64,000 nt of DNA, from assembly GCF_003946545.1 (NCBI RefSeq), contig NZ_RHOA01000009.1:1-64000 (forward strand). Direction: 5' to 3'. A program made the translations under genes and the position numbers. Below are positions 33,262 to 41,609 of this stretch, piece by piece. The notes beneath the pieces are model-generated. The model had not been told where the DNA came from. It saw only the letters and a program-made list of their open reading frames with translations, and searched no databases. Every line of letters begins with the position of its first letter. The stretch's first letter is position 1. The DNA comes from Levilactobacillus tangyuanensis (GTDB lineage: Bacteria; Bacillota; Bacilli; Lactobacillales; Lactobacillaceae).

Positions 33262-34494
33262 TTGAATAAATCAGGTTGGGGCCGTTGGGTGGCTCTCGTG
33301 ATGGTATTGGTGGGCCTTGGGGGCGTCTGGTACGGACATCGGCAGGTTAACTCGAAGAATCAGGCACAACAGGTGGTGACGAACCATCGGCATGCCAAGA
33401 AGACCAAAGAAAGCATTGCCCAGGACGCGGCGATCAGTCGCGCTAAACGGCCGAAGAAGAAGTCGGCATTCGATCGTGAAAACTTGGGAAAGAAACACCC
33501 CCAGTTTGCGGCGGCCTTTACCAAGAAGCTTCGAAATAAGCGGTTTAGTGGGACGGCGCTCGTGGTGAAGGATGATCAGGTCATCTTTCAGCGTAGCTTT
33601 GGGATGGCCAACGCGGCGAAGAAGCGGCGTAATAAAGTGACGTCGCAATTCCTAGTGAACTCGATTCAAAAGTCGATGACGGGAACGCTCATCATGCGTG
33701 CCGTTCAGGCCGGCCAGCTACAATTGACGGACCGGCTTAGCCAGTATTATCCGACGATCAAGGACGCGGATAAGATTACCCTGCGGCAATTATTGGATAT
33801 GCGTGGGGGCATTGTGGGCGCCATGGATCCGCCAACAACACTGACGGAGTCGGGGGTGTATCGCTATGCCGCCAAGCAGGCCCGAGTCGATCCGACCAAG
33901 GTCAATAAGTTTGACTATCAACCAATCAGTTATGTTCTCCTGGCGGGCGTGCTCCATCAAGTGACGCATGAATCCTATTATCAGGCGTTCTATGAACACA
34001 TCGTGACGCCACTGGATTTGAATCATACGAGTTTTGCCCAGCTGCGATCGCATATCAAGGACATGACCTTGGGGTATGCCGGGACCATGCCGGGAGATTA
34101 TTCTAACCCGGTTAAGCCTTCGATGCGGGAGCTGGAGGTGGAGATTGCGACTGGCAATGTGACCATGAGTGCCGGTGATACCTTCCGCACGGAGCGGGCC
34201 CTGATTCAAGGGACGTTATTGCCGACGGCTAGTGGTGCTGGCGTTTTGCATGAAACGAACGCGCCGGCCGAGACCTATTCGGGTGGGATGTATCACCTGG
34301 GTAAGATTGGTTACTATGGCCACGGTATTGGTGATTTTTACGAAGGGGCCTTTTCACTCAGTAAGGATGGTCGGACCGGCGTCGTTTTATTGTCGAATAA
34401 CTTTTATAAGAAGACGATGTGGCCAGACTGGTCGATCGAATCGTTAACCAAGTCGACGTTTAAGCAGGTCCTAACGACGGCAAAATTAAAATAA
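33262..34494 (+). CDS. Membrane-anchored serine hydrolase (beta-lactamase/PBP-like)
   Basis: A 410-residue protein of the class C beta-lactamase / esterase fold (PF00144 type). One N-terminal membrane helix (about 7-25) anchors it, followed by a Lys/Arg-rich linker and the hydrolase domain. The nucleophile motif is S134-I-Q-K137 (SxxK). The second motif, normally Y-S-N, reads Y219-Q-P in FDYQPISYVLLAG, so the Asn is replaced. The third motif may be HGI in YYGHGIGDF. It could be a D-alanyl esterase, peptidase or lipid hydrolase at the cell surface. Start TTG 33262 with GGGGA 9 bases upstream; the ribosome site is modest. Confidence 0.83.
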   Translation: MNKSGWGRWVALVMVLVGLGGVWYGHRQVNSKNQAQQVVTNHRHAKKTKESIAQDAAISRAKRPKKKSAFDRENLGKKHPQFAAAFTKKLRNKRFSGTALVVKDDQVIFQRSFGMANAAKKRRNKVTSQFLVNSIQKSMTGTLIMRAVQAGQLQLTDRLSQYYPTIKDADKITLRQLLDMRGGIVGAMDPPTTLTESGVYRYAAKQARVDPTKVNKFDYQPISYVLLAGVLHQVTHESYYQAFYEHIVTPLDLNHTSFAQLRSHIKDMTLGYAGTMPGDYSNPVKPSMRELEVEIATGNVTMSAGDTFRTERALIQGTLLPTASGAGVLHETNAPAETYSGGMYHLGKIGYYGHGIGDFYEGAFSLSKDGRTGVVLLSNNFYKKTMWPDWSIESLTKSTFKQVLTTAKLK

Positions 34495-34519
34495 TAAAAT
34501 AAAAATTGAGCAAGTTTCA

Positions 34520-34567
34520 GAGCCCGCTTAGTCGATCGGTTTACCGATGGCCTGGCGGGCTCTTTTT
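34520..34567 (+). terminator. Rho-independent terminator of the serine hydrolase gene
   Basis: GAGCCCGC / GCGGGCTC with an inner hairpin (ATCGGTTTACCGAT) and five Ts. Confidence 0.85.
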
Positions 34568-34716
34568 CGTTGTCACTAAAGGATTAGTAAAACGATCTAC
34601 TGTTCGCAGAAGAGCTGAAACCGTGCCCCATCCACCTTCCATTTGTGAGAAATGTGTCGTATAATGCATCACGTTTGTTAAAGTTGTCACATTAAATAGT
34701 TGGGAGTGGACGCGAC

Positions 34717-36021
34717 GTGTCAGTGTCAGTAAGTTGGATTGGGGCCTTGGTTGGATTAGCCCTCGCAATTATTTTGATTCTGCGAAAATTAAACCCAGTA
34801 TATTCCCTGCTGTTGGGGACGATTGTGGGTGCGCTGATTGGTGGCGCGAACTTAACGCAAACGGTGAACATCGTGGTGACCGGGTCACAGAGTGTGATGG
34901 GCACGGTTGTCCGGGTTCTAGCCGCCGGTGTCTTTGCCGGGGTCATGATGGAGTCCGGGGCCGCAAATGCGATTGCCCGGGGGATTGTCACAAAATTTGG
35001 TGAAAGTTTAGCCATCTTGTCACTGGCTTTGGCCACCATGATTATAACGGCGGTGGGGGTCTTCATCCCAGTTGCCGTCCTGATTGTGGCGCCCATCGCC
35101 CTTGAAGTGGGGAGTCGCATGAAGATTTCCAAGCTGGCGTTGCTAGTGGCGCTGTCCGGTGGGGGTAAGGCGGGAAATATTATCTCGCCCAACCCCAACA
35201 CCATCGCCGCCGCTCATGGCTTTAACATCGAGCTAAGCCAGCTGATGGTGGCTGATTTTATTCCGGCCGTGTTTGGCCTAATCGTCACCGTCCTTATCGC
35301 CACCTTGTTACGGCATCACGGGGAGATTGCCACGATGGCTGACGTCGAGGCCAACCAAAGACAGGGAACCGACGCGGCCCCCACGCAGCTACCTACGCTG
35401 AAGACAGCGATCGTTGCGCCGGTCCTAGCGGTCATTCTGTTGCTACTGAATCCGGTTGGGAACATTTTACATATTCAAATTCTAGAAAAATTCGAAGTGG
35501 ATGCGATGTACATTCTGCCATTGGCGGGGTTGATTGGCATGTTAGCAATGCAGCAAGGTCGCCAGGTCTTGGCCTATACCAAGGCCGGAATGGCCCGAAT
35601 GACCGATGTTGTCTTGATCTTAATTGGCGCAGGGGCGATTGGCGGGCTGATCACCACCTCGACCTTGCCGGCGTTGATTGTTCATCTGATCAAAGTCTCC
35701 GGGATATCCGGCACCTTCCTGGCGCCAATTGCCGGGATTCTAATGGCTGCGGCAACCGCCTCCACCTCGACTGGGGTTATTCTGGCCACCGGTTCCTTTG
35801 GCAAGGCCATTCTGGCCTTCGGAACGGCGCCATTGGCGGCCGCGGTCATGGTTCATACCGGGGCAACGGTCATCGACCATTTGCCACAAGGGAATTACTT
35901 CCATGTCACGGCTAACGCCATGAACATGACCCTGAAGGATCGGATGAAGTCGGTCCCTTATGAATCTGCCGTGGGGTTGACGATGACGCTCGTGGGAACC
36001 ATCATGTTTGGTCTTTTATAG
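34717..36021 (+). CDS. GntP family permease (probable glycerate or gluconate importer)
   Basis: A 434-residue membrane protein with 12 to 13 helices, of the gluconate:H+ symporter family. Landmarks: ALSGGGKAGNIISPNPNTIAAA (about 148-169) and GVILATGSFGKAI near the C-terminal part. Start GTG 34717 follows GGGAGTGGA. A glycerate kinase gene lies 22 bases downstream, so import of glycerate is more likely than gluconate; this is inference from context, as in other GntP-GlxK pairs. Confidence 0.86.
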   Translation: MSVSVSWIGALVGLALAIILILRKLNPVYSLLLGTIVGALIGGANLTQTVNIVVTGSQSVMGTVVRVLAAGVFAGVMMESGAANAIARGIVTKFGESLAILSLALATMIITAVGVFIPVAVLIVAPIALEVGSRMKISKLALLVALSGGGKAGNIISPNPNTIAAAHGFNIELSQLMVADFIPAVFGLIVTVLIATLLRHHGEIATMADVEANQRQGTDAAPTQLPTLKTAIVAPVLAVILLLLNPVGNILHIQILEKFEVDAMYILPLAGLIGMLAMQQGRQVLAYTKAGMARMTDVVLILIGAGAIGGLITTSTLPALIVHLIKVSGISGTFLAPIAGILMAAATASTSTGVILATGSFGKAILAFGTAPLAAAVMVHTGATVIDHLPQGNYFHVTANAMNMTLKDRMKSVPYESAVGLTMTLVGTIMFGLL

Positions 36022-36043
36022 CGACGGGAAGGAATGTTAAAAA

Positions 36044-37174
36044 ATGAAAATTGTCATTGCACCGGACTCATTTAAGGGCAGTCTGACTGCAAAACAGGCG
36101 GCTGGGGCCATTTATGCCGGCGTGAAGCGGGTCTTTCCCGATGCCGATTACGAAGTTGTTCCCATGGCCGATGGCGGCGAAGGGACTGTGCAGTCGCTGG
36201 TCGATGCAACCAATGGCCATTTTAAGACGGCCGAGGTCTTGAATCCGTTGGGTGAACCGGTCTCTGCCGAGTATGGTTTTCTTGGGGATGGCCAAACGGC
36301 GGTCATCGAAATGGCTGCTGCCAGCGGAATTCAATTTGTCAATGAGACCACGAAGAACCCCTTAATCACCACAACCTATGGGACGGGTCAATTGATGCTA
36401 GATGCGATGCATCATGGCGCCAAGGAAATTATTATTGGTATTGGCGGTAGCGCCACCACCGATGGCGGCCAAGGGATGGCCGAAGCGTTAGGCGTGAAAT
36501 TTCTGACGGCCGCCGGGACGCCCATTGCCCGTGGTGGTGGCGGCCTAGCCGATCTAGCCACCATTGACACGAGTGGTCTCGATCCGCTGGTCAAGACCAC
36601 GACCGTTCGGATTGCTTCTGATGTCACGAATCCTCTGGTTGGGGCCAAGGGCTCGGCTGCCGTCTTTGGTCCGCAGAAGGGGGCAACCCCGGCCATGGTG
36701 GCAACCTTGGACGCCAATCTGACGCACTATGCGGCGGTCATTAACCAGACATTGGGACGCAACTTAGCCGAGTTTCCGGGTGCGGGAGCCGCCGGTGGAC
36801 TAGGCGCCGGTCTCTTGGCCTTTACACAGTCGCAAATGGAAAGTGGTATCGAGATTGTGGTGCGGGAAACGCGTTTGAAGGAACGTGCCCGCAACGCGGA
36901 TTTGGCCTTCACCGGTGAGGGCGCCATCGATTTTCAAACGCAGTATGGTAAGACCCCGATGGGGACGGCCCAGGCCGTCAAAATGGCGAGTCCCCAGGCC
37001 AAAGTTATTGGGCTAGCCGGTAACGTGGGTGAGGGAATTGACCAGCTTTATGATTTGGGAATCGATGCCATCTTTGGCATCCTACCCGGGGTGGTTGACC
37101 TATCAACGGCCATCCAAACGGGCGAGGCCAACCTGACCCGGACGGCCGAAAACATTGCCCGGGTGATTAAATAA
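36044..37174 (+). CDS. glxK: Glycerate kinase
   Basis: A 376-residue enzyme that phosphorylates glycerate (usually to 2-phosphoglycerate). Clear signature: KIVIAPDSFKGSLTA at the N-terminus, PMADGGEGTV near 45, IGIGGSATTDGGQGMA near 130, and GEGAIDFQTQYGKTP near 290. Start ATG 36044 is preceded by a GGGAAGGA site. Paired with the GntP-type permease upstream, it forms a two-gene unit that feeds glycerate into lower glycolysis, joining at the step of GpmA/enolase. Confidence 0.95.
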   Translation: MKIVIAPDSFKGSLTAKQAAGAIYAGVKRVFPDADYEVVPMADGGEGTVQSLVDATNGHFKTAEVLNPLGEPVSAEYGFLGDGQTAVIEMAAASGIQFVNETTKNPLITTTYGTGQLMLDAMHHGAKEIIIGIGGSATTDGGQGMAEALGVKFLTAAGTPIARGGGGLADLATIDTSGLDPLVKTTTVRIASDVTNPLVGAKGSAAVFGPQKGATPAMVATLDANLTHYAAVINQTLGRNLAEFPGAGAAGGLGAGLLAFTQSQMESGIEIVVRETRLKERARNADLAFTGEGAIDFQTQYGKTPMGTAQAVKMASPQAKVIGLAGNVGEGIDQLYDLGIDAIFGILPGVVDLSTAIQTGEANLTRTAENIARVIK

Positions 37175-37187
37175 TTAAAACGGATCG

Positions 37188-37225
37188 CAAAAAAAAGTCC
37201 TCGGAAATTTTCCAAGGACTTTTTA
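37188..37225. terminator. Bidirectional terminator between glxK and pepC
   Basis: AAAAGTCCTCGGAAA / TTTCCAAGGACTTTTT with A- and T-runs on the two sides; serves both convergent genes. Confidence 0.88.
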
Positions 37226-37242
37226 AATTGAAATCGATTCGG

Positions 37243-38577
37243 TTAAGCCAAGGCGCCCATTGGGTCCCATGGTGCTAAGACCGTTGGTTTTTCATTAGCT
37301 TGAATGGTCTTCAGGTCATCGGGCAGGAATTGCTTGTTGACGACGACTTGGTAACAGTACTCGTCCATCCAGGCATCGCTCATAACGAAGTAACCCTTCG
37401 TCCCGACTTTTTCACCCCAAGAGTTTTCAACTTTCCACTTGGTTGGTTGGCCATCGACCAGGTCGACACCGGTCAAGACCATGGCGTGAGTCATCAGGCT
37501 TTCGCCGTAATCCAAACGTTCGGCCTTGGTGGTCGAGAAGTCGATGTTGAACAGGGCGTCTTTGTCGTAATACTTGGTATCCATGATACCCTTTTGCCGT
37601 TCGGATGATTGACCAACATCACAACCAAACCAGACGGACTGGCCAGCTTGGAGCTGCTTGATGGCCAAGTCCTTGAAGTCCTTCATGGAAACGTTCAAAT
37701 GCTTAACTTGCCGACCGCTGACCACGTTACCCAGCATTTCAACCGTGTAGGTATGATTGTAAGGCTTGTCATCGGTTGGGGCATTGATGATCGAGACGTA
37801 GTCGGAGAGGTCCCAGCCAACATATTTGTCGAAGAAGGTCTTTGGTGTCAGGCCCTTGTCGATATGGTAGTTTTTGTCATCGTCCCGGTATTCAAAGTCG
37901 AATTCGCTAACGGGTTCGCCCAGGGAGAAACTCAGTAAGCGGTAAACTTCCCCAAGCATCTTGTCCTTGGCTGCGGCGATATCGTCATCGCTGGCGTGAT
38001 CGGCAACTAACTGACGTAAAATAATGGCATCTTTACGGAGCTTAAGGTTAAGCGTGCTGTTAAGCTCGCTGGACTTAGAGCTGTTGTAGGTTTCGGGCAT
38101 GACAGACTTAGGCACGATCCCGTATTTTTCGATGATGGCACAGAGCATGTCCCATTGGCCACCGTCTTGTTGAGGGGTTGTCATTAAGAAGGCCACCTTA
38201 CGGCTAGACGTTGGTTGGTCAGCGGTTGCTAAGACGTTTTCGTAAAAGTAGTTGGCCTTTTCAAATTTATCCCAGAAGTTGGTGTAATTTTGAGAAAGTT
38301 CGAAGTCGCTTAGGTTAAAGAGATCGGCTAAGTGATGACGCATGGTGTTCAGTGCGGCAAACATCCAGCAACGACCACTTTGTTTTTGGTTGGCAACTTT
38401 ACCGGTATCTAGATCAATAGAGAAGACCGGGGTCATGTCGGCTTCAGAGGCATAGTCGGCTGAGGTGGCCAGAATTCCTTGATGGCTGACGGCGCGCTCC
38501 AGCACCTTGGCAGTGGGATCGGTTGCTAACGCATGTTGATAGCGGGCGGTTTGGTCCGCCGTGATTTCTTTACTCAA
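37243..38577 (-). CDS. pepC: Aminopeptidase C (C1B bleomycin hydrolase family)
   Basis: A 444-residue cytosolic cysteine aminopeptidase that trims peptides taken up by DtpT and Opp. Catalytic triad in papain order: Cys70 in QSGRCWMF, His in MTHAMVLTG, Asn in VENSWGEK; the C-terminal DPMGALA tail reaches into the active site in this family. Start chosen: TTG 38577 (MSKEIT), 9 bases behind AGGAGA; the longer GTG start at 38586 is only one base from that ribosome site. Flanked by its own intergenic region and a shared terminator. Confidence 0.94.
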   Translation of the reverse strand: MSKEITADQTARYQHALATDPTAKVLERAVSHQGILATSADYASEADMTPVFSIDLDTGKVANQKQSGRCWMFAALNTMRHHLADLFNLSDFELSQNYTNFWDKFEKANYFYENVLATADQPTSSRKVAFLMTTPQQDGGQWDMLCAIIEKYGIVPKSVMPETYNSSKSSELNSTLNLKLRKDAIILRQLVADHASDDDIAAAKDKMLGEVYRLLSFSLGEPVSEFDFEYRDDDKNYHIDKGLTPKTFFDKYVGWDLSDYVSIINAPTDDKPYNHTYTVEMLGNVVSGRQVKHLNVSMKDFKDLAIKQLQAGQSVWFGCDVGQSSERQKGIMDTKYYDKDALFNIDFSTTKAERLDYGESLMTHAMVLTGVDLVDGQPTKWKVENSWGEKVGTKGYFVMSDAWMDEYCYQVVVNKQFLPDDLKTIQANEKPTVLAPWDPMGALA

Positions 38578-38719
38578 TGACGTCACTCTCCTAACATATT
38601 TCTCTCATTGTACTCCAATATTCTCATTTTTGTATAGATACTCGGAAAGTTGTTTAAAAATTGGGCGGTTAGTCCCGACTTGGTAAAGCTCGAAGTTGCC
38701 AAATAATCGGGTCTTACAA

Positions 38720-38759
38720 CAAAAAAGGTCCCTCGATACGAGTCGTATCGGGGAGGCCT
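38720..38759 (-). terminator. Rho-independent terminator of the aldo/keto reductase gene
   Basis: On the minus strand the stem GGCCTCCCCGATACGA / TCGTATCGAGGGACC is followed by TTTTTT. Confidence 0.88.
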
Positions 38760-38814
38760 AATGAGCTGGTTATTAATATATTTATTGATCCCCAGTGGGC
38801 TAGATACCCACGAC

Positions 38815-39621
38815 CTAGTCGTAATTGAGGTGCTTGTCCTGATCGAGCGCGTTAATTTCCGCAATCTCGGCGGCGGTTAAGTTAAAACCGGAAATTTCGA
38901 AGTTTTCTCTAACTCGTGCTGGCTTTGAGGACTTAGGGAAAACCACGAAGCCGGTGTCAACTTGCCACCGTAAGACAATTTGTGCAGGCGACTTACCGTA
39001 TTTGTCGGCCAACTTTGCGATCACGGGGTCTTCAAGAATCAGGTGACCATGACCAATTGGGGAGTAGCCTTCATTGATCAGTCCGTTATCGGTATCGAAC
39101 TTTCCTAAGTCGGCTTGAACTTTGTAAGGGTGGCGCTCGATTTGGTTGACCATCGGCTTAACTGTGGCCATGGCAAAGACCTGTTTGAGTTGGTCTTCGG
39201 AGAAGTTGGAGACACCGATAGCCCGAACCTTCTTTTGTTGGTAAAGGGTCTCCAGCGCACGCCAGGTATCTAAGGTGAGGTCGAAGTCTTTTTCGTTAGG
39301 CCAGTGGATCAGGTATAGGTCCAAGTAGTCCAATTGTAAGTCAGTCAACGTCTGGTCAAAGGCAGCCAGCGTCTTGTCGTAACCCTGGTCAGCGTTCCAA
39401 ACCTTGGATGTGATGAATAGATCCGAACGGTCGATACCGGAAGCCTTGATAGCCGCACCAACGGCAGGTTCATTGCCGTAAATATGGGCGCAATCGAGGT
39501 GCCGATAACCGGCATCTAAGGCTGTCTTGATTGCAGCAGGGACATCCTTACTATCGATCAAGTAAGTGCCGAATCCTAACATTGGGATGGTAACGCCGTT
39601 GCTTAATTGTGTCGTTTCCAT
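38815..39621 (-). CDS. Aldo/keto reductase
   Basis: A 268-residue NADPH-dependent carbonyl reductase of the AKR5 type (2,5-diketo-gluconate reductase-like). The tetrad is D43, Y48, K73 and H106 (HLDCAHIYGN, ITSKVWN, LIHWPNE); the NADP-binding KSSKPARVREN is near 230. Substrate not readable; many lactobacillus members reduce methylglyoxal or other aldehydes. Start ATG 39621 with GAGGTAA 7 bases upstream; a longer frame from 39672 has no ribosome site. Confidence 0.93.
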   Translation of the reverse strand: METTQLSNGVTIPMLGFGTYLIDSKDVPAAIKTALDAGYRHLDCAHIYGNEPAVGAAIKASGIDRSDLFITSKVWNADQGYDKTLAAFDQTLTDLQLDYLDLYLIHWPNEKDFDLTLDTWRALETLYQQKKVRAIGVSNFSEDQLKQVFAMATVKPMVNQIERHPYKVQADLGKFDTDNGLINEGYSPIGHGHLILEDPVIAKLADKYGKSPAQIVLRWQVDTGFVVFPKSSKPARVRENFEISGFNLTAAEIAEINALDQDKHLNYD

Positions 39622-39723
39622 GCAATTACCTCGCTCTACAAATATTTTATAACTTAACAAATATGCTTTCATGATACACTACTCCACCAATAGATCCATG
39701 GATTGGATCTTCTCGGTGACCAT

Positions 39724-39768
39724 AAAAAAGTCACCCGCTCGGCTCCAACGGAGATAAGCGGGTGACTC
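39724..39768 (-). terminator. Rho-independent terminator of the rpiA operon
   Basis: On the minus strand AGTCACCCGCTT / AGCGGGTGACT close a 16-base loop (ATCTCCGTTGGAGCCG) and are followed by TTTTTT. Confidence 0.9.
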
Positions 39769-39789
39769 GAGAAACTTATTTTATGAAGG

Positions 39790-40476
39790 CTAATCGCGGG
39801 CGTTTAAGACCTCTGGACCGTCGGAACGACCAACGATAACCGTGTTGACCGTGTCTAAGAAGAGGCCATGTTCGACGACACCAACGATACCATTTAGGGT
39901 ATTGGCTAGTTCGTGGGGGTGGTCAATCCGACCCAAGTGCAGGTCGATGATGTAGTTCTTGGAGTCGGTCATGACGTGGTGACCGTCAGCGTCCATCCGG
40001 AATTCGGGATGGAGATCCATCTTGTCCAGTTTTTCTAAGACATGCGTGGAGCCAAAGGGAATGACTTCCAAAGGCAGTGGAAATTGTCCCAGGTGGTGAA
40101 CCATCTTGCTTTCGTCAACGATCCACATATTCTTGGTCGAGTTGATAGCAACGATCTTTTCCCAAAGGTGAGCGGCACCGCCACCCTTGATACCTTGGAA
40201 GTTTTCATCGATTTCATCGGCGCCGTCGATGGTTAAATCGATGTGGTCGACATCGTCCAATTCCTTGATGGTGATGCCAAGCGATTCGGCCTGCTTTGCG
40301 GTCCGGTCGGAAGTGGCCACACCGATGATGTGCAAGCCTTCTTCGGCGACTCGCTTGCCGAGGGCATCAACCATGTATTTAACGGTTGATCCGGTTCCAA
40401 GACCGAGGATCATGCCGTCTTCAACGTACTTTACAGCAGCCTGGCCGACGAGGGCCTTGAGAGCGTCTTGATTCAT
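39790..40476 (-). CDS. rpiA: Ribose-5-phosphate isomerase A
   Basis: A 228-residue enzyme interconverting ribose 5-phosphate and ribulose 5-phosphate in the pentose phosphate and phosphoketolase pathways. Landmarks: [11 protein letters not shown] (about 25-35), [23 protein letters not shown] (D81, D84) and [11 protein letters not shown] with the catalytic Glu near 106. Start ATG 40476 overlaps the stop of the upstream GNAT-like gene by 4 bases (ATGA). Confidence 0.96.
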   Translation of the reverse strand: MNQDALKALVGQAAVKYVEDGMILGLGTGSTVKYMVDALGKRVAEEGLHIIGVATSDRTAKQAESLGITIKELDDVDHIDLTIDGADEIDENFQGIKGGGAAHLWEKIVAINSTKNMWIVDESKMVHHLGQFPLPLEVIPFGSTHVLEKLDKMDLHPEFRMDADGHHVMTDSKNYIIDLHLGRIDHPHELANTLNGIVGVVEHGLFLDTVNTVIVGRSDGPEVLNARD

Positions 40477-40817
40477 TTTGTGTTTTCCTCCTCTAGAGAT
40501 GGGTAATGTTCACTGACGGGTTGTACCGCACCTGGTCCGGTGACTGGTAACTGATTCGGTGCCAGTAACGAAGTTGGGTGGGCACTCAAGTAACGTTTAG
40601 CGTAGGGATCCAGAATCTTTAGAACCATGGATTTTTCCGCGGCAATTTCCAGAAATCGACGGATCAACTGATCGGCCAGCTCTGCCGATTGACCGGGCCG
40701 GACGAAGAGTTGTTCGAGAACCCAGGTTTGATCGGACAAGGCCAAATAGTGCAGGCTAGCCAGGCGTTGATCGGCCGCGATAAGGTTTAATTGTCCAGGT
40801 ACTTCCTTGATTACCAT
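40473..40817 (-). CDS. Small GNAT-like protein
   Basis: A 114-residue protein that resembles the minimal NATD1/YjdJ branch of GNAT acetyltransferases: [15 protein letters not shown], then [20 protein letters not shown] in place of the acetyl-CoA loop (usually R-G-x-G-x-A), then [18 protein letters not shown], the typical C-terminal phrase. The acetyl-CoA loop is altered, so activity is uncertain. Start chosen: ATG 40817 with GGAGGTGG 7 bases upstream. Coupled to rpiA by an ATGA overlap. Confidence 0.75.
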   Translation of the reverse strand: MVIKEVPGQLNLIAADQRLASLHYLALSDQTWVLEQLFVRPGQSAELADQLIRRFLEIAAEKSMVLKILDPYAKRYLSAHPTSLLAPNQLPVTGPGAVQPVSEHYPSLEEENTK

Positions 40818-40842
40818 CGTTCCCACCTCCGTTTCCTAATTG

Positions 40843-40871
40843 ATTTTGGTCGATCACACGGGCAATGTCAA
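40843..40871 (-). promoter_or_regulatory. Promoter of the GNAT-like/rpiA operon
   Basis: On the minus strand: perfect TTGACA (40871-40866), exactly 17 bases, CAAAAT (40848-40843). It is back to back with the dut promoter; the two -35 boxes are 6 bases apart. Confidence 0.7.
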
Positions 40872-40877
40872 CTCCTT

Positions 40878-40906
40878 TTGACCGGCCACGGTTTTACTGG
40901 TATTCT
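40878..40906 (+). promoter_or_regulatory. Promoter of dut
   Basis: TTGACC (40878-40883), 17 bases, TATTCT (40901-40906) with TGG extension. Confidence 0.7.
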
Positions 40907-40915
40907 CTTACCAGT
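40896..40915. promoter_or_regulatory. 7-base inverted repeat over the dut -10 box
   Basis: ACTGGTA (40896-40902) and TACCAGT (40909-40915) are exact reverse complements around TTCTCT, covering the -10 box. This is operator-like; it does not match the Gram-positive LexA box (CGAAC-N4-GTTCG). Confidence 0.45.
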
Positions 40916-40975
40916 TTGCTTATTCTAGTAACAGAGCCAACGAAAGCGATTTATTTAATAGAAGGAGTGTCGATA

Positions 40976-41515
40976 ATGAAACGTGGATTTGAAATTGTTT
41001 CACGGTACCAAAACCAGGGCTTACATCTACCTTACCGAACAACCCAACAGGCTGCGGGTTACGACTTTGAATGTGCGGAAGACTTTACCCTACCTTCGAT
41101 TTGGCGGCATGACGTCCTGCACGCCTTTAAACGATTGCGGCAACAGGCGCCGCTGACTACGGCCGAGCTTGAGGCGGGGCAACACGATCTGAAACCGTGG
41201 CTAGTTCCCACGGGCATTAAGGCCTACATGGCGCCAGGTGAAGTCTTGATCCTGGCCAATCGGTCTAGCAATCCTTTGAAGCATAACCTCATCTTGCCGA
41301 ACGGGGTCGGGGTGATCGACGCCGACTATTATGATAACGAAAAGAACGAGGGAGAAATCTTTGTTCAACTCGTGAACGTCGGGCTGAGCGACGTTGTGAT
41401 TAAAAAGGGCCAGCGCATCGCCCAAGGGATTTTCATGCCCTACTACCTGGCCGACGACGAACAGGCGCCACAACAGGAACGCCAGGGGGGCTTCGGCTCG
41501 TCCGATCGCAAGTAA
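40976..41515 (+). CDS. dut: dUTP diphosphatase
   Basis: A 179-residue trimeric-type dUTPase that hydrolyses dUTP to dUMP and pyrophosphate, keeping uracil out of DNA. Motifs: AAGYDFECAED (motif 1), SSNPLKHNLILPNGVGVIDADYYDNE (motifs 2-3 region, here described by its core NGVGVIDADY), GQRIAQGIF (motif 4), and the glycine-rich GGFGSSDRK tail (motif 5). Slightly longer than most because of an insert around residues 50-80. Start ATG 40976 with GAAGGAG 8 bases upstream; an in-frame start at 40865 lies upstream of the promoter. Confidence 0.93.
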   Translation: MKRGFEIVSRYQNQGLHLPYRTTQQAAGYDFECAEDFTLPSIWRHDVLHAFKRLRQQAPLTTAELEAGQHDLKPWLVPTGIKAYMAPGEVLILANRSSNPLKHNLILPNGVGVIDADYYDNEKNEGEIFVQLVNVGLSDVVIKKGQRIAQGIFMPYYLADDEQAPQQERQGGFGSSDRK

Positions 41516-41564
41516 AACTTTAGAAAATGTGTCAACAGACTAGTGTAGGATCAGCTGGTAGTTA

Positions 41565-41573
41565 TGCTAAAAT
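41565..41573 (+). promoter_or_regulatory. Extended -10 promoter of radA
   Basis: TGCTAAAAT (TGn plus TAAAAT), 37 bases before the radA start; -35 not clear. Confidence 0.55.
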
Positions 41574-41609
41574 AAAAGTATTCAGAAGAATGACTAAGGG
41601 GGAGCTACG

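Noticed and set aside
38583-38864. Minus-strand open frame between pepC and the aldo/keto reductase gene
   Set aside because: It contains the reductase terminator and overlaps both neighbours; no ribosome site.
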